From Nyssa sinensis (lineage: Eukaryota; Streptophyta; Magnoliopsida; Cornales; Nyssaceae): a stretch of DNA of 64,000 bases. The stretch is taken from positions 33,081,740 through 33,145,739 of the forward strand of contig CM018051.1 of NCBI GenBank assembly GCA_008638375.1, given 5' to 3'. The position numbers were made by a program, and so were the translations under genes. Shown piece after piece: positions 1-12,690 of the stretch. Position 1 is the stretch's first letter; each line of letters begins with the position of its first letter. Below the pieces are notes generated by a model that was not told where the DNA came from, ran no database searches, and saw only the letters and a program-made list of their open reading frames with translations.

Positions 1-1748
1 TCTCGGATTGGCCCCTGTTTGGTTAACCAGATTGAGAATAGTAATTGGACAAATTACAAATTTGACCTTGGACTTTTTGAAAATTAAACCTTGATCCAGA
101 ACTTTGAAAATTTACAAACTGACCCCCCCAACTGTTAATTATTATAATTTGACCCACCAGAATAAAATATTAATTAATTTAATTATTTAAATATTCTAAA
201 ATAACCCGGAGTCTAAATGGGACAAGTCATTAGTGTATTTTGACTATCTCGACCATTTTGAAGCCAATGGTGAGGTCTGTTTTACGAGACAGGGTCTCGA
301 AAAAATAAAAGACCCGTAGTAACCTTTAAAATTACCAAAATGCCCTGAATTGAAACACAGTCAAACGAACTCCAAATTTAGTAAAAAAAATAGTGAAACT
401 TTATTATCTCGAGCATTCCGGACTCAACCATGGAGTCCAATTTGTGAAAAGAGGTCTCAAAATGTAAGGACCCGTGAAAAGTGCAAAATGACTGTTTTGC
501 CCTTTTGAACCCAGATGTCCGAATTGAGTTTTACGAAAACCTAAAATTATTTTCTTCGACGTCCCGGACTCAATAGTAGAGTCTAATTTAGCAAAATAGA
601 AACTTATAAAATAAAGACATAAAATTTGTTGAATAGTATCATTCAGGAAACAAATGAACTGAGTCACATGTTATGATTTTAGGAACACGAAAGGGCAAGG
701 AGAAGGTGATCTGACCTTCGGTATTCTCACGGTGATCCTACCATACTACGCGTACACTTTCCCGGGTTGAGGTCGATTATCAGGTACGATATATTGTGCT
801 AAGTAAGAAATAGAATTGAGATTAGGAATACTTGTTCTGCTGCCTTGATTGTTCACATGTTTGCTTGATTGTTCACATGCTTATGTGTTTCATGCTATCT
901 TGCTAAAGTTGGGGTGATGATGTGGATGATGATTATGTGTATATCGCATGTGTTAGAGTAGTGTGTGAATTATATGCTTTAAAAACTGTTGACATTATGA
1001 AAATATGTACTTGAAAGCATGCTTCATGTATGAATGAGATGCATCATTAAGATTACATTGTGGCATGAATGAATCAGAGCATATTGGCATAGTGTGGTTC
1101 TTTGTGCATGGCGTGAGTTGAGCACGTGGTGCTATGCATTATGAGGGTGCAGATCTTGTGGTGAAAAACCCAAAATCGGCCATTAGGTACTCGCCTGCCT
1201 GACGGGTTCCAGACCGTGAAGCGAGACATACGTGGCGGTACTCATGCCAGCGGGGAAGGGCCGTATCATAAGACATGGGTGGGCATAGAGTTGCATGGGT
1301 GTGTCACACATACTACTCATATACTGTATACTGTTCATATACTGCCATAATGATATCGAATGCCATATAGAAATAACTATACACTTGCACATGCCACGCC
1401 CTTAGTTTTGTTTCTTGCATTAGCATTATATTGTACCAGCATGTTGAGTTGACCCCTTTAGTGGGGCAAACATTTCAAATGATGCTCCAGCTGTGCGAGA
1501 TGTGGAGATGATTTGATTGGGGATTATGTTTGGCCCGAGGGGCGCATTTGATATTGTATAAGGGCATAAGCCCGAGACTGTTTCTTATTTTGTATGTTGT
1601 GAACAAATGGACCAGACCCTATGTAATGTATCAGAACAGTATGTAGAATGTATGTGATTATCCTAAATTATCTTTTATTTCTTTATTATTTTATTTCTTT
1701 TTGTCTCGTTACTCGCGCCTCCGGTTCGCTGGAATTCGGGGCGTGACA
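1..1748. mobile_element. 3' part of a solo-LTR-like element, same family as 2054-5999
   Basis: The right end reads GGGGCGTGACA at 1738-1748, then coding sequence of the interrupted antisense ORF resumes. The stretch about 1140-1430 is nearly the same as 5180-5470 of the next copy (shared blocks around 'gtgaaaaacccaaaatcgg' and 'gggttccagaccgtgaag'), in the same orientation. No gag or pol domain is visible. The left end lies outside the window, so the target duplication (expected GCAGG after 1748) cannot be checked. Confidence 0.7.
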
Positions 1749-4700
1749 GCAGGACTGGATGCCTTCCCAGTCTTCTTTGGTCCTAGCATCTAGTTTGCCA
1801 GCACCGACTTCTTCAGTGCGACTAACTTGTTCTTCACCAGGCCAGCCTCCATTAAGTTCTGTAGGGTCAAGATGCGGCTGTAAGGTCAGTCTAGGGGATG
1901 CAGAAGTTGTCGGTACTTCTCTTGAAGCTCTAGAGAAAAGACCGATCTCCTCCAAGCCTTCTTATCTATAACAAAAAATGGGAAACAACACAGAGTTAGA
2001 AAAAATGAAAAAAAAAAAGTTACGACTAAAAATCGAAGGTCTATAGGCTAACCTGTAATGATCCGAAATTTTGGAATAATTTTTTTTTTTTTTATTTATT
2101 TATTTATATTTTTTTTTAATTAGATGTGTGTGAAATGGTGTGTTGTATGTGTGTATATATATATAATGTATGTGTGTACATGTAATTAAATATATATATA
2201 TATATATATGTATATATTACGTGAGGCAGTGGAGATAAAAGGAAGAGATAAAAATTGGGAGGAAAAGAAACCGAGAAGAGAGAAATGGGAAACAGGGGAA
2301 GTCTCGTGAAAACAGGAAAGAAAAGAGAAAAAAAGGGGAAAAAGAGAAAGAAGGAAGAGAGGAGAAAGGGGCAACCCGCAGAGACGATCGGTGGAGGAGC
2401 GTGAGGCCGTTGATCAGACGGCGACAGGGGCAACAAAGCAATCGGTGAGCCGCAGATCGGAGGGGGCGAATCCGACGGTAGCCTCAGTCTTCAAACGTGC
2501 CAGGTTGGCCTCCGTTGCCAACGATCCCGCTTCGTCAATCCAAGGCCAAACAACGCACGGTTGCCGCATCAGTCCACTCGGTGTTTTCACAGAATCAGAT
2601 TTTTTTTGACGGCTAAATCCAACTCGGTTTTGGTCGGTGAGATGAGCAATTGATGACGATGATGGTGGAGGAGATCGATGCACATATATATATATATAGA
2701 TATGGCAGTTCGGGAAGAAGAAGGAGGAGTAACGGTAGTACGGTTGGGCTTCGAAGCCGAGATCCTTGCGGCTAAATCAGTCCGTTGGGTTGTTCGAATC
2801 CAGTAGCAGTGCAGAGAGCAGGAGAGTGGAGCAATTTGGTTCGAAAAGGAAGGACAGGTTCTATCTCTATCTTTTTCTTTTCCGTTTTGGTTGTTGTGAT
2901 GAATGGGAGTTATTCTGATTTCCTGAGATTTTCGGAAGGTGTTGGCTGAATTGGATTGCTGATTCGGTCATGGCCGTGGTTGGGTTTATTGATCCGGTTG
3001 TGTCGGTGTTTAGAGGTAATGCTTGTGAAAGGCTTGTGGTTTGTGATTTGAATTGAGGGTCGACTGCCCTGTTTGTTTTGTGGTTTCTGTCGGGGGGCTC
3101 GGTTGTCGCTGCTGTGTGTGTATAGTGGCAGCAGGTGTAGGAATATTGCAGGATTTGGGTTTGGGTGATTGAAAGGTAACAGAAAATGGTTCGGTCTGAT
3201 TTTGTTGCTCCAACCGCGCCTATGTTTGGAGGTGAAGTTGGGAATTGGGATTCAAATGCGAGTTATGGGACGGATTGTCTCACGAGGTTCGATCAAGTGT
3301 CGGTTTCTTGTTGCTTTGTTGAACCTCCTTGTAGTTGGTTTGTTGAAGGGAAATTGATTGGTATGGATGGAAAAAGGGAGTGATGTTGGTGTCCGTGGTT
3401 GGAGTGTATAGATTGAATTGTTTATGGTTGAATTGAGAGAAATTTTTGACGAAGTATTGCTTATTGCTGCTATTCTTGAATTTGGCCATTGCTCCTCCGT
3501 TTGGAACTTGTTACAAGGATATGTATATATTTATATTGTATATTGTGAGAGGAGTCTTCTAGTTCGAGATGAGTTGTGTGTGTAGTTGGTAAACGGTGAC
3601 TGTTGTGGCTCGGAATTGGGTGTGTGGATGTCACGGTTTGTGGCTGGTATCTGCGTATGGATGGCGCGGTTTGATGTTGGTAGTGATGTTGGTCTGGGGG
3701 TTTCGTCTATTACCGTTTCCAATTGAGAACAGAGGTGGATCAGGGACTGGTTTGTGCAGCGGTATTGATCACTGTTTTGCCCCGGTTACATCTCGAGATC
3801 CTTGAGTAGGAATTAGAAAGTTCAGCCGGGATAAATTATATGTTGCTTTGATGATGCGAAGTTGGAATCCTACGCATTTTGTTGGGTCAGGAGGTGGTGT
3901 TTTTGTATAGCTTGTTGGGTTGTGAGTGCGATGTATTGCTTGATGTTGGATTGGCTCGTTTGCTGATGGTCAATTGAAGGGAGGAACTGGCAGATGACTA
4001 TTGGAATTGATTTAGAGGTCTTGAAGGCGAACAGTTCAGTTACCGTAGACTTGATTGCAAATTATGGGAGGATTCAAGTGATTGCTGTGAAGAAGTAGGA
4101 GGAATTCTCATTGACCCTGCTGGTGAAGATGAGAGATGTTGAGGGCGTCCTATGGGAAGTTCGGTGTGTCACAAATTTCAGTTTGTCACAGATTTCTGTA
4201 ACAGATGGGTTCTTGAAAGTGGTTGCGGCACTTCAGTCGTTACAAGTTTGGGTATTGAGTCTCTTGTTCAGGTAAAGATGGCTTACTCAATTTCAAGCGG
4301 AGAAGTTATTGTCCGTTCATCTAGAGGGTTGACTGAGCCTGGAACTTTATTCAAAACTAAATGGCCATCCTTCGGGATGTTGTTATATGTTATGATGGCA
4401 CGGTGAGGAATGTACGTAGTAATTCGATTATCCAATTTGAGTATGGGAAAAAGGTTGAAGAAGCTAATAAAACTGGATTTAAAATGGCTGGCCGACTCGA
4501 TCAGCCTGTGGGTGTGTTTTCTTCAACTGCTGAACCATGGACTGGAGAGCAACCTCAAACTCGGGATGCACGAGGGTTTGGTTCACGCTTGACTGCAAAT
4601 TCTCCAAAGATTGGCTGAGTGGAGATAAGCATAAGCTTGATATGATTCCATTGGAGGGCTAAGTTACTTACGGGTTGATTGGATTGCATAGTGGACACCG

Positions 4701-6700
4701 CTTAGTAGGGTTGTGACCAACCCTATCAGGTATGATATTTTACTAATGTGAGAAATGAGATTAAGCTTAGGAGTATTTGATAAGATGATTGAATGTTCTC
4801 TATGCGTAATTACTATTAGGAAACCACTTAGAATTCGATTGTTTATATGCTCACGTGTTCTTTATGAATCTATGGGTGTTATGATTTACTTCTTGAGTTG
4901 TCATCATATGTGATTTATGTTTTAGAAGGATCGCTGATATTGCGACATGTAGAATTGTATAAGTGTTGGGATTGATCGAGCATGACACGTAGATTTATGG
5001 ATAAAATCTTGTAATTTAAATGCTATTGTTAATCTTAAATGTGATGCATTATTTAAAGCATGTTGCATATGCTTATGAAAGGGATGTTTCATTTGAACTG
5101 TATCATTGCATGATGAAATCATAGCATATTGGCATCGTGTGATTTCTTGAAAGCATAGTGTGGGTCAGCACGAGGTGCTTTGCATTATGAGGGTGCAGAT
5201 CCTGTGGTGAAAAACCCAAAATCGGCCAAATAGGTACTTGCCTGCTTGACGGGTTCCGGACCGTGAAGCGAGACATACAAGGTACTCATGCCGACGGGGA
5301 AGGACCGTATCATGAGACATGGGTGGGCATAGAGTTACATGGGTGTGTCACGCATCCTGTTCATATATTGCATACTGTTCATATACTGTCATCATGACAT
5401 CGAATGCCATATAGAAATAACTGTACACTTGCACATGCCACGACCTTAGTTTTGTTTCTTGCATTAGTATTATATCGTACCAGCATGTTGTCGCTGACCC
5501 ATTCGTGGGCACAGGTTTCAGATAAAGCTCCTGGTACGCGGGACTTGATGAAATCTTGGAGAAAAGAGAGGAAATGAATTTGGAAGAATATTTGGGCCCT
5601 TGGGGCGTACTTAGATATTATAAAAGATTGGTGTTTCTGAAAAGAATGGAAATGACGTTGTATATTGTAATAAATAATGAATTTGTGATCTTTTAGTTTA
5701 AGTGTAGGAGTAGACGTGATGGATTGTATAAGTAGGTGATGTATATTTAACTTTGATAGAGTTGTGGCCATCGAGTGAGGATGGATTGTGACTGTTGTAT
5801 ATATATATGTTGTATTGTGTTTATCAGGGGGAAAAGGTTCGAAAAACAAAGGAGGTGCTGCCGAAATTTTTAGAAAATTGAAGAACTCTATTTAATTTGT
5901 CGTAAATTCATAAATCTGTTTAATTATCTTTTATTTTATTTACTTTCTGTTCGTCAGTCGCACCTCGGGTTTCGGTCAGAAATTCGGGGCGTGACGACAT
6001 AACCCTTAAAGCCGGTATGCCGAGGGAAAAAACTCATCTGGTTCTCATAATCTTCATGTTCCCAGCCTCCGTTGACGAAGAAGTACCACTTCTTCCATGT
6101 CTTATTGGAAGTGGGTACTGAGGTCAGGGGCTTGAACCTCTTGTCAAAGGACATATAATACAGCCCCTCTAACCTAAGGAACTTCATGTCCATGTTACTC
6201 CGGATAAGGTCCAAATCTACCTCGACCCCATTCTAATGACCTAAGACTAGGAACCTCATCAGTTGCCTCCAGCTGTTGATATTCAACACGACAGGGCAGA
6301 TCTTAAACCAAATTAAAAAGTCATTTAAGAGGGGGAGCAGAGAGAAACACACACCGACCTTAAGCCATTCGAGGTAGGTGCAGATCTCCCCTCTCTCAAT
6401 GTCTGATGGGCAATTTATTTTTCTGAGGACCCTACTGTACACATTATTGGGGAAATCATAATGCATCTTGAGGGCATCTAGCATGCCCTCAGTCATGGCA
6501 CTTTCACCTTATTCTCTCTGAGATCGGCCCGATGTACCAACCTCTCTATTCTTAGATTCGAGGTACGCTTCAAGAAACAGCACCCCAGAATCACCACTCG
6601 AGGAATCACTCATTTCCTCAACAGGAGATACCCTACCACTACTTATTTCAATAATTTCCCTATTTTCTATACCACTGGAATGTGTGTCAGAGGATGACAT
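1749..6700 (-). pseudogene. Antisense ORF of a Tat-type gypsy element (putative gypsy-type transposon domain), interrupted and with stops
   Basis: The likely start is ATG at 6698-6700 (MSSSDTHSSG), just inside a longer open frame. The frame runs to about 6000 with two in-frame stops (TAA near 6510, TAG near 6233) and no frameshift. After an acidic, Ser-rich head of about 60 residues come blocks such as FSLLPLLNDFLIWF, INSWRQLMRFLVL and KKWYFFVNGGWE. These match what I remember of the Pfam 'putative gypsy type transposon' domain. The frame is cut at 6000 by the 3.9 kb insertion 2054-5999. The piece at 1749-2053 looks like an intron end (T-rich tract, TTATAG near 1969) followed by further coding sequence (LMEAGLVKNKLVALKKS). 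Its function is unknown. It is non-functional here because of the stops and insertions. Confidence 0.7.
2054..5999. mobile_element. Solo-LTR-like insertion, 3946 bp, with 5-bp target duplication
   Basis: The termini are TGTAATGATCCG at the left and GTGACGACA at the right, flanked by the direct repeat TAACC (2049-2053 and 6000-6004). TG...CA ends, a 5-bp duplication and no visible gag or pol are what a solo LTR leaves after recombination between two LTRs. The length would suit the very long LTRs of Del/Tekay-type chromoviruses, but that lineage is a guess. It interrupts the antisense ORF of the surrounding gypsy element. Scattered ORFs of 60-150 codons inside it resemble no known domain. Confidence 0.8.
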
Positions 6701-6933
6701 TACAATAAAAACAACAAGAAATGAAAATACAGAAAATAAGAGAAAGTAGAAGAAGAACGACGTGAAAAACATAATAGAAGTTAAGGAGATGAAGGCTACC
6801 GCTTGCCAGAGAGGGGAGTTTAGGTGACAGAGGAGCCCTCGAGTGTACCGAAAATCGCACTAAAATCTCTTCTCTCTCTCAAGCTTCAAAGCAGCATAGG
6901 ATTTGTAAAGGAATCCAAGGGGGAAATACAAAC

Positions 6934-6943
6934 TATTTATAAT
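6934..6943 (-). promoter_or_regulatory. TATA box of the antisense ORF
   Basis: TTATAAATAG on the minus strand, about 235 bases upstream of the ATG at 6700, with a pyrimidine-rich leader between. It lies about 410 bases left of the candidate 3' LTR, so the antisense ORF appears to have its own promoter next to the LTR. Confidence 0.45.
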
Positions 6944-7353
6944 GTATCAAGGGGTGCCATTTAATGCCCCAAATCCTAACCGACGGTTGGCTAATGATGG
7001 CCTCGATTCTTGAATCGGCAGCTTAAATAATGATGGCGCCGTAACTACTCCACTAACGACTGTTTTCTCGGAATACGGAACGGCGCATTAATAAGAATAC
7101 ACGTGACCCTTTAGAAACCCTAACCTCAGTTCTGCATGGGTCCCACAGAACTAAGGATCGTAGGGGAGTAGCTAATGTACCATAAAATGACAGCCTAACC
7201 CAAACTTCACACATGTATATAAGCTCTTTCATGTGTAGGTCAGGAAATGACACAAAGCTATTTAGATCTGACGACCCCGAGGATTCAGACACTCCTTAAC
7301 CAGAAGGGTATCGAGCAGAAAGCTCAGAGCATGTGCCTAGAGGGGTACTGAGC

Positions 7354-7737
7354 TGATCACCGCCTTACATGCTCTACAAACCTTAGAATAAGGAGATAAA
7401 ATGCGACATGGAAACTGTCATTCTTGGATATCTTCTTATCCCTACTTTTGCGAAGATCAAAGTTTAACATGGCAACTGCCATCTTCAGATATCATCGGAT
7501 CCCGATCTTTACAACTCCAAATCCTAATCAATTTAGGAGATCTGCAGCCTATAAATACAATCCTAAGGTGCGCTCTTCAATTACTCTCTTTCAATTGCAG
7601 TCTCTTTTTATCTTTACCAGTTTTATCATCGGAGTGACTATCACCGGAGCCAATTTGGTGGCCCTCTGCTCTCTCTTTCCGAGTTCTTAAAAGGCGACGA
7701 AGAGCGGAAGCCCAACCAATCAGAAAGTGAAACATCA
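7354..7737 (+). mobile_element. Candidate 3' LTR of the left gypsy element
   Basis: It begins TGATCACC after a purine-rich tract (about 7338-7353) and ends GAAACATCA. A TATA box (TATAAATA) is at 7551-7558. The block after it (ATCGGAGTGACTATCACCGG, about 7628) resembles the R/U5 region of many plant gypsy LTRs. The partner LTR is outside the window, so the borders are provisional. Confidence 0.45.
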
Positions 7738-8059
7738 ATAAAGAAATAAATGATTTATAGTAATACTTTGGAACACTCTCGGCTATTGATTTATGTAGAT
7801 TTTTGGAGAGGAAACTGTAATTGCAGGAGTTTATGAACCAACGTCTCTAATTGTTGTCTGGCTTTGTCTATTGTCGTTAATGATTTGTAATTAGCACTTC
7901 AATGGACTCCTTAAAAGCCAGTCTTCGGAATGTTAAGTTTTGTTTGATTCATTGACTTTTGTTATGGTTCTTTCTTCTTGGCGACCAATGATTAGAATCT
8001 CCAATTAAGATGTAATTATTTGATGTCAACCTTGAATTTTCTAGGAAAACTAATGAAGG
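7738..8059. other. Intergenic, nothing recognised
   Basis: AT-rich sequence between the candidate LTR and the repeat array; no ORF with recognisable domains and no clear repeat. Confidence 0.5.
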
Positions 8060-8740
8060 GTTACTTTTGGTGTTTAATCAACAGTTGTTTGACAGATACA
8101 ATCACAAAATATACAATGCCTCTGTCTCACCTTGTTTTTGGAGGTTCTATATATAGAGAAAGTAAAAATGAATATTCAGATAATTTGGGAGAAGTATCTT
8201 CTCAAAAACAGTTGTTTGAATACATAAATGAGCATGCGTGTGTGCGCATATGTCATCCATGGCATGAATTCTGTTTGCCAAAGGCCGAAGGCCAGGGCCA
8301 AGGGCAGAAAATAGATGAAAATGATAATGGAAATGAAACTAATTTATTTCATTTTGGAAAAGTCTGTTGTTTATGGTCTTATGCATGTTGGATCCATAGT
8401 TGTCATTTGTACATTCCCAGTAATATTCAGATCATTACAATACAAAATATAGGAGTCTTAAAATACATCAGGGGCACTTTAAAGCTTTGAACTGCTTGAA
8501 ATTGCAAGTTTTTTTCGAGGAAATAACAATTATAATGGTAAAGAAAATAAAAATAACTCATTTCATTTTCAAAGTAGTTTACAATAGAAGTATGGTGCGG
8601 CATAAAAACAAAAGCAAGTTCTAGTCTCAGTCATTTATGTTACATCAACACTAACAACATTTATATATTACTTGTAGCATTCAAACAATTAAAATACAAA
8701 ATTCAAGGGGAGCACATAAACCCTTGGACACCTTATCATG

Positions 8741-9429
8741 ATGCATCAAAGTGTCCTTTAGGCATACCTTCTTACAGATAATTCATGAAAACGCCTTCAT
8801 ATACAAGTTGAAACTCAATTTGAAATAGGACTTGATATAATTGTTTCTCAACAAATGTGGTTCTTTTAGAGAGGGAGTGCAAGAAGATTTTTAAGACCGG
8901 ATGTGTTTTTCGTGTGTTAAAAATAAAAAAAAATAAAAAAAACTTTTTAAGGGTTAATCTTGTTCCAAATTTAAACATTATGCAATTTTCACACTCGAAA
9001 GCAAAATAATTTCTTTTGAAATGCTATCCAAATGGTGTCTTGAAAACTCGAACAAAGTGATTGAATTTCATTGAATCAAAAATCAAGTGAATGGCATGAA
9101 GCCAAGAACAGAGGCTACATACTTATTTCATTTACATGTTCTTCCATACTTATCCTCTCATGAATAAAACAACATAGATTGATCATAATTAACAATACAA
9201 TAATGTAATTCAACTGGCAGATCCCATTCTATGGCCCCTAATTAATTTGGAAGAAACCATATAAGTAATTATAAAATAATCTCGTGTGGCATGATAGAAA
9301 AAATATCACATCCTTAGCACCTACTTTATAATCAAGGAATGCCATGCTAGGTGACAGTGGAAAAATATGAGGGCTACAATCACCCTGTATTTCACTTTAC
9401 ATGATTATAGATGTGTGTGTGCGTGTGTG

Positions 9430-9478
<49 letters not shown>

Positions 9479-10129
9479 CTAGGAATTGATTTGGGGTAAA
9501 CAGTTTTCAATCGCATTGAAATGGGCATGGAGACATTGGCACATTTTGCAGTCCTATAACACTTACTGTATAGAAATAAATGAACATGTATACCTATATA
9601 GGCAAATGATAAAATGACAAAAATTTAAGAACATAGTAAATTTGTCGGAAGGTTCATGGAATTCTTTGATATGAGAATTCTTATTATTATATTAACCAAA
9701 ATGTTTGGTGCTAATCATAAAAAAAATGACACACAATAGACCATTAAACATTAGCCAATTTCAATTATGAATACCACTGAATTGACTCAAACTAATTAAA
9801 GGGGTAATCTTCATTATCTTTAAAGCAAATGATTTTGCAGTGGAAACCTTTGCAGCAAAGCCTATACTAAAATTTTATAGAACAAAAATTCATATAAGAT
9901 GTTTAGCCACTAGGAAGAGAATATATTGTAAATAGAGTGTAATTATATAGTTGAATCAACTTGGATTTGACAAATAATATATTGAATACATGGTGTTTAA
10001 ACGGGCTGTTATAGTAAGAGTTTGAAAACATTCTATTTGTGTAAAAAATAATGTCAAATGTTAAGTTTGTCTTCAATGTACTACTCCCAACACTCTCCAT
10101 TGGCAAGACCGATGATAGTCTCTTTTCTT
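8741..10129. other. Intergenic spacer inside the repeat region
   Basis: AT-rich sequence without a recognisable gene. It contains the GT/TA microsatellite at about 9413-9477. Confidence 0.5.
9413..9477. repeat. (GT)n(TA)n microsatellite
   Basis: A GT run with one GC interruption followed by about 18 TA units. Confidence 0.95.
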
Positions 10130-10634
10130 TCTTTTTCTACATGGTGCTTCTGCCTCCCATTGTTTCTGGAGTCTCAAATTTGCACTGTAATGGGTGACAT
10201 AACAAAATAGAAATAATTATAGAAAAATAAAAAATAGTGTGCAGATAATTATAGAGAAATGTTCCTGCTCAAAAACAGAGGTTGCACAAAGTATGGGCAC
10301 CTTTATTACGAGAATGCATATATTGAAGTACTTATATACACAATTGCAGGCACATACATGTGTATTTGGAAGTGTGTGTAGCAAAGTCATGCAGTGCAAT
10401 AGAAGAAAATGTTGTGGAATTAACTTATATATATATATATATTGTTGCAGAAAACAATGTAGAGTACTTGTACCTATTACATCACCACTATTATTGTTTG
10501 GATTATTTAAATCATTACAGTATAAAATATAAGAAAATGAAAGAGCATCACAAGTCCGTAAAGTTTCAAAGTGCTCGAAATTGCAGGTCTTTTTGGAGGT
10601 AATGATATGATATGGAATAGTCATTATAATGGTA

Positions 10635-10636
<2 letters not shown>

Positions 10637-10681
<45 letters not shown>
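10637..10681. repeat. (TAA)n microsatellite
   Basis: About 15 units of a trinucleotide repeat inside the second copy of the 8-11.7 kb array. Read on the minus strand it produces a poly-Tyr ORF that is an artefact. Confidence 0.95.
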
Positions 10682-10682
<1 letters not shown>

Positions 10683-12357
10683 ATTTCATTTTCATAATAC
10701 TTTTTAAAGAGGGAGATTACTGCAGAAAACAAAATTAAGTTCTGGTCTTAGTCATGTGCTATAAAGAAAATAATACATTAAATATATGGTGCTTCTGTCT
10801 CACCTAGTTTTTGGAGGTGCTTTCAGAAAAATGATTATTTAGATAAATTAGGGAGAAGTGTCTTCTCAAAAACAGAGGTTGAATACATATGTGAGCATTG
10901 AGATATATGGAAGCATGCATGTACGCGCGAACACCCCATTGTGTGCTCAAAAACGGAGGCAAAATTAAGAAGCGTCATAGCTGCAAGCAGGGCATCCGTG
11001 GTATGAATTGTGTGTGCCAAGGTCAAGACCAGAAAATAAGCAACATTACATATGTTTTAGTTTTATTTGTGACGTGATGGATGAAATGGTAATAGAAATG
11101 AAACTAATGTAATTCATTTTGAAAACTCTGTTGCTGTGGAAAACAATTCTTAGTCATGTACCTGTACATGTTACATCAATAGTTCTCATTGCTTGTAGTA
11201 GTCAGACCATTAAAAACTTTGAACTGCAAGTCTTTTTCGAGGGAATGACAGAAAAGGACCATTTACAATAGGAAAGAAAATAAAACAACTCATTTCATTA
11301 TATTAGTATATGTAATATGTTACGTACATCACCATTTTTAGCATTTATATATATATATATATATTGGTTGGATTATTTAAATCTTTACAGTATAAAATAT
11401 AGGAATATAAAAATGCTGCAGAAGTCCATAAAGTTTCAAACTGTTCAAAATTGCTTGGATTATTTAAATCGTTTTTGGATCGAGCTAATGATATGATATG
11501 GAATAGTCATTATAATAGTAAAGAATAATAATATATTTCATTTTCATATATAATACTTTATATAACTGCAGAAAACAAAATTAAGTTCTGGTCTTAGTCA
11601 TGTGTGTTACATTTATATATCGCTTGTAGCTTTCAAACCAATACAAAATGAGTATTAAAATATATAACAAGCACATAAAGCTTTGGACTGTTTAAAATTC
11701 TAGTGTTTTCCATACTAGTTACATGGAATAGCCATTAATATCCAGAAATGTATCTCACCCCATCCAGTTATTTTTTTTTATAGACAATTGGTAACTAGTG
11801 TCATGAGTCATGACCACTTATATTTCACAGAGACCATCTCATGAACTCAAAATTATTATTCCCAACTCTTCTTTCTACTGGATCCAGACACACTTTCTAC
11901 TTAAGTTTCCAAATCTGATTCACAATTAGTCAATTATTGCTCTCTTTTTCTTCCTCATTCACCACTAATGAAAGTTATCTTAAAAGACCTTTTTAAAAAA
12001 CATTTATCAAAAAATTAATTAATTAATAAAACAACATTGATAAGACCCAACATCAAATGTAGAGAACGTCATGAAGGCTCTATATCCCATTAAATTCAAT
12101 GATTGAACCACAACCATCAGTAACAGACAATTTAGACATACAGCACAGGATATACCTGTTTTGGTCAAAGATGATAAATAAATGCTATAACTAACTGCAA
12201 ACTGGACGGAGATTCAATTTTCTGGCTTACTCCAAGATAAGGAACCCATCATAAGAGTAGTTATCCTCATCGTAAAAAAATAAAATAAAAACAAATATAT
12301 TTGATGACAGGACAATATTATTAATATTATGAATCTCACACATTTAGGTGTTTAAGG

Positions 12358-12690
12358 GTCCTTTTTAAATGTTTGTAACTCCCAACTCTTAAGTTGACAT
12401 GTCTCATCCAAAATTAAATCTAAAAAACAAATAGTCACTTTCTATAAATAATATCATATATTAAGTTTGTTTATGGTTTAACCCTCTCACCATTTTGAAA
12501 TCAATCAAATGTTCTTTCTTTTTTGATGTTTAATTATAAAGTTGTCATGTGTCATTCAAAAAAAAGATATCAAAAAAATAGTCACTTTCTACAAAATATC
12601 GTCATATATTAAGTATGTGTCTCGTAAAATCAATTAAGAGTCTTTTTTAGATGTTTAACTCTTAAATTTGACACGTGTTGTTCATCCTCA
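12358..12690. repeat. Tandem repeat, about 150-bp period, 2.5 copies
   Basis: The blocks 12358-12472 and 12508-12620 share 'atagtcactttcta' and 'catatattaagt', each preceded by a T-rich block and a GTCAT/GACAT block. A partial third copy starts at about 12637. It lies 1.1-1.5 kb upstream of the GRAS gene start. Confidence 0.6.

Larger units (their letters stand above)
1..7737 (+). mobile_element. 3' part of a Tat-lineage Ty3/gypsy element (truncated by window start)
   Basis: What remains is an antisense extra ORF (minus strand, 6700 down to 1749 and probably beyond the window) followed on the right by a candidate 3' LTR. An antisense ORF between pol and the 3' LTR is a known feature of some Tat-lineage gypsy elements. 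No gag or pol of this element lies inside the window. Two solo-LTR-like elements (ending at 1748, and 2054-5999) interrupt it. Assignment to Tat rests on the antisense ORF type and on the same layout in the better preserved element at 29203-41931, so the lineage call is an inference. Confidence 0.6.
8060..11720 (+). repeat. Four degenerate copies of a roughly 0.4-0.7 kb unit
   Basis: Related blocks recur in the same order at about 8060-8740, 10130-10740, 10760-11310 and 11340-11720. Shared landmarks are 'gtctcacctagtttttggag', 'cttctcaaaaacagaggttg', 'ggaaatgaaactaat', 'tttgaactgcaagtcttttt' and 'aagttctggtcttagtcatg'. Copies differ by many substitutions and indels, so the duplication is old. 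The 156-codon ORF at 8020-8490 lies in the first copy but is not conserved in the others, so it is not called a gene. Confidence 0.65.

Noticed and set aside
2116..2441. Phe/Ser-rich overlapping ORFs
   Set aside because: They come from a purine-rich tract and a TA microsatellite inside the solo-LTR-like element.
5379..5849. 156-codon minus-strand ORF
   Set aside because: It lies within the solo-LTR-like element, has no domain, and is not conserved in the sister copy at 1-1748.
1..5999. 1-1748 and 2054-5999 as the two LTRs of one element
   Set aside because: 2054-5999 has its own 5-bp duplication, and the 305 bases between belong to the interrupted antisense ORF, not to an internal region.
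8020..8490. 156-codon ORF with a start codon on the + strand
   Set aside because: It lies in one unit of a degenerate repeat array. The homologous parts of the other units are not open, and no domain is visible.
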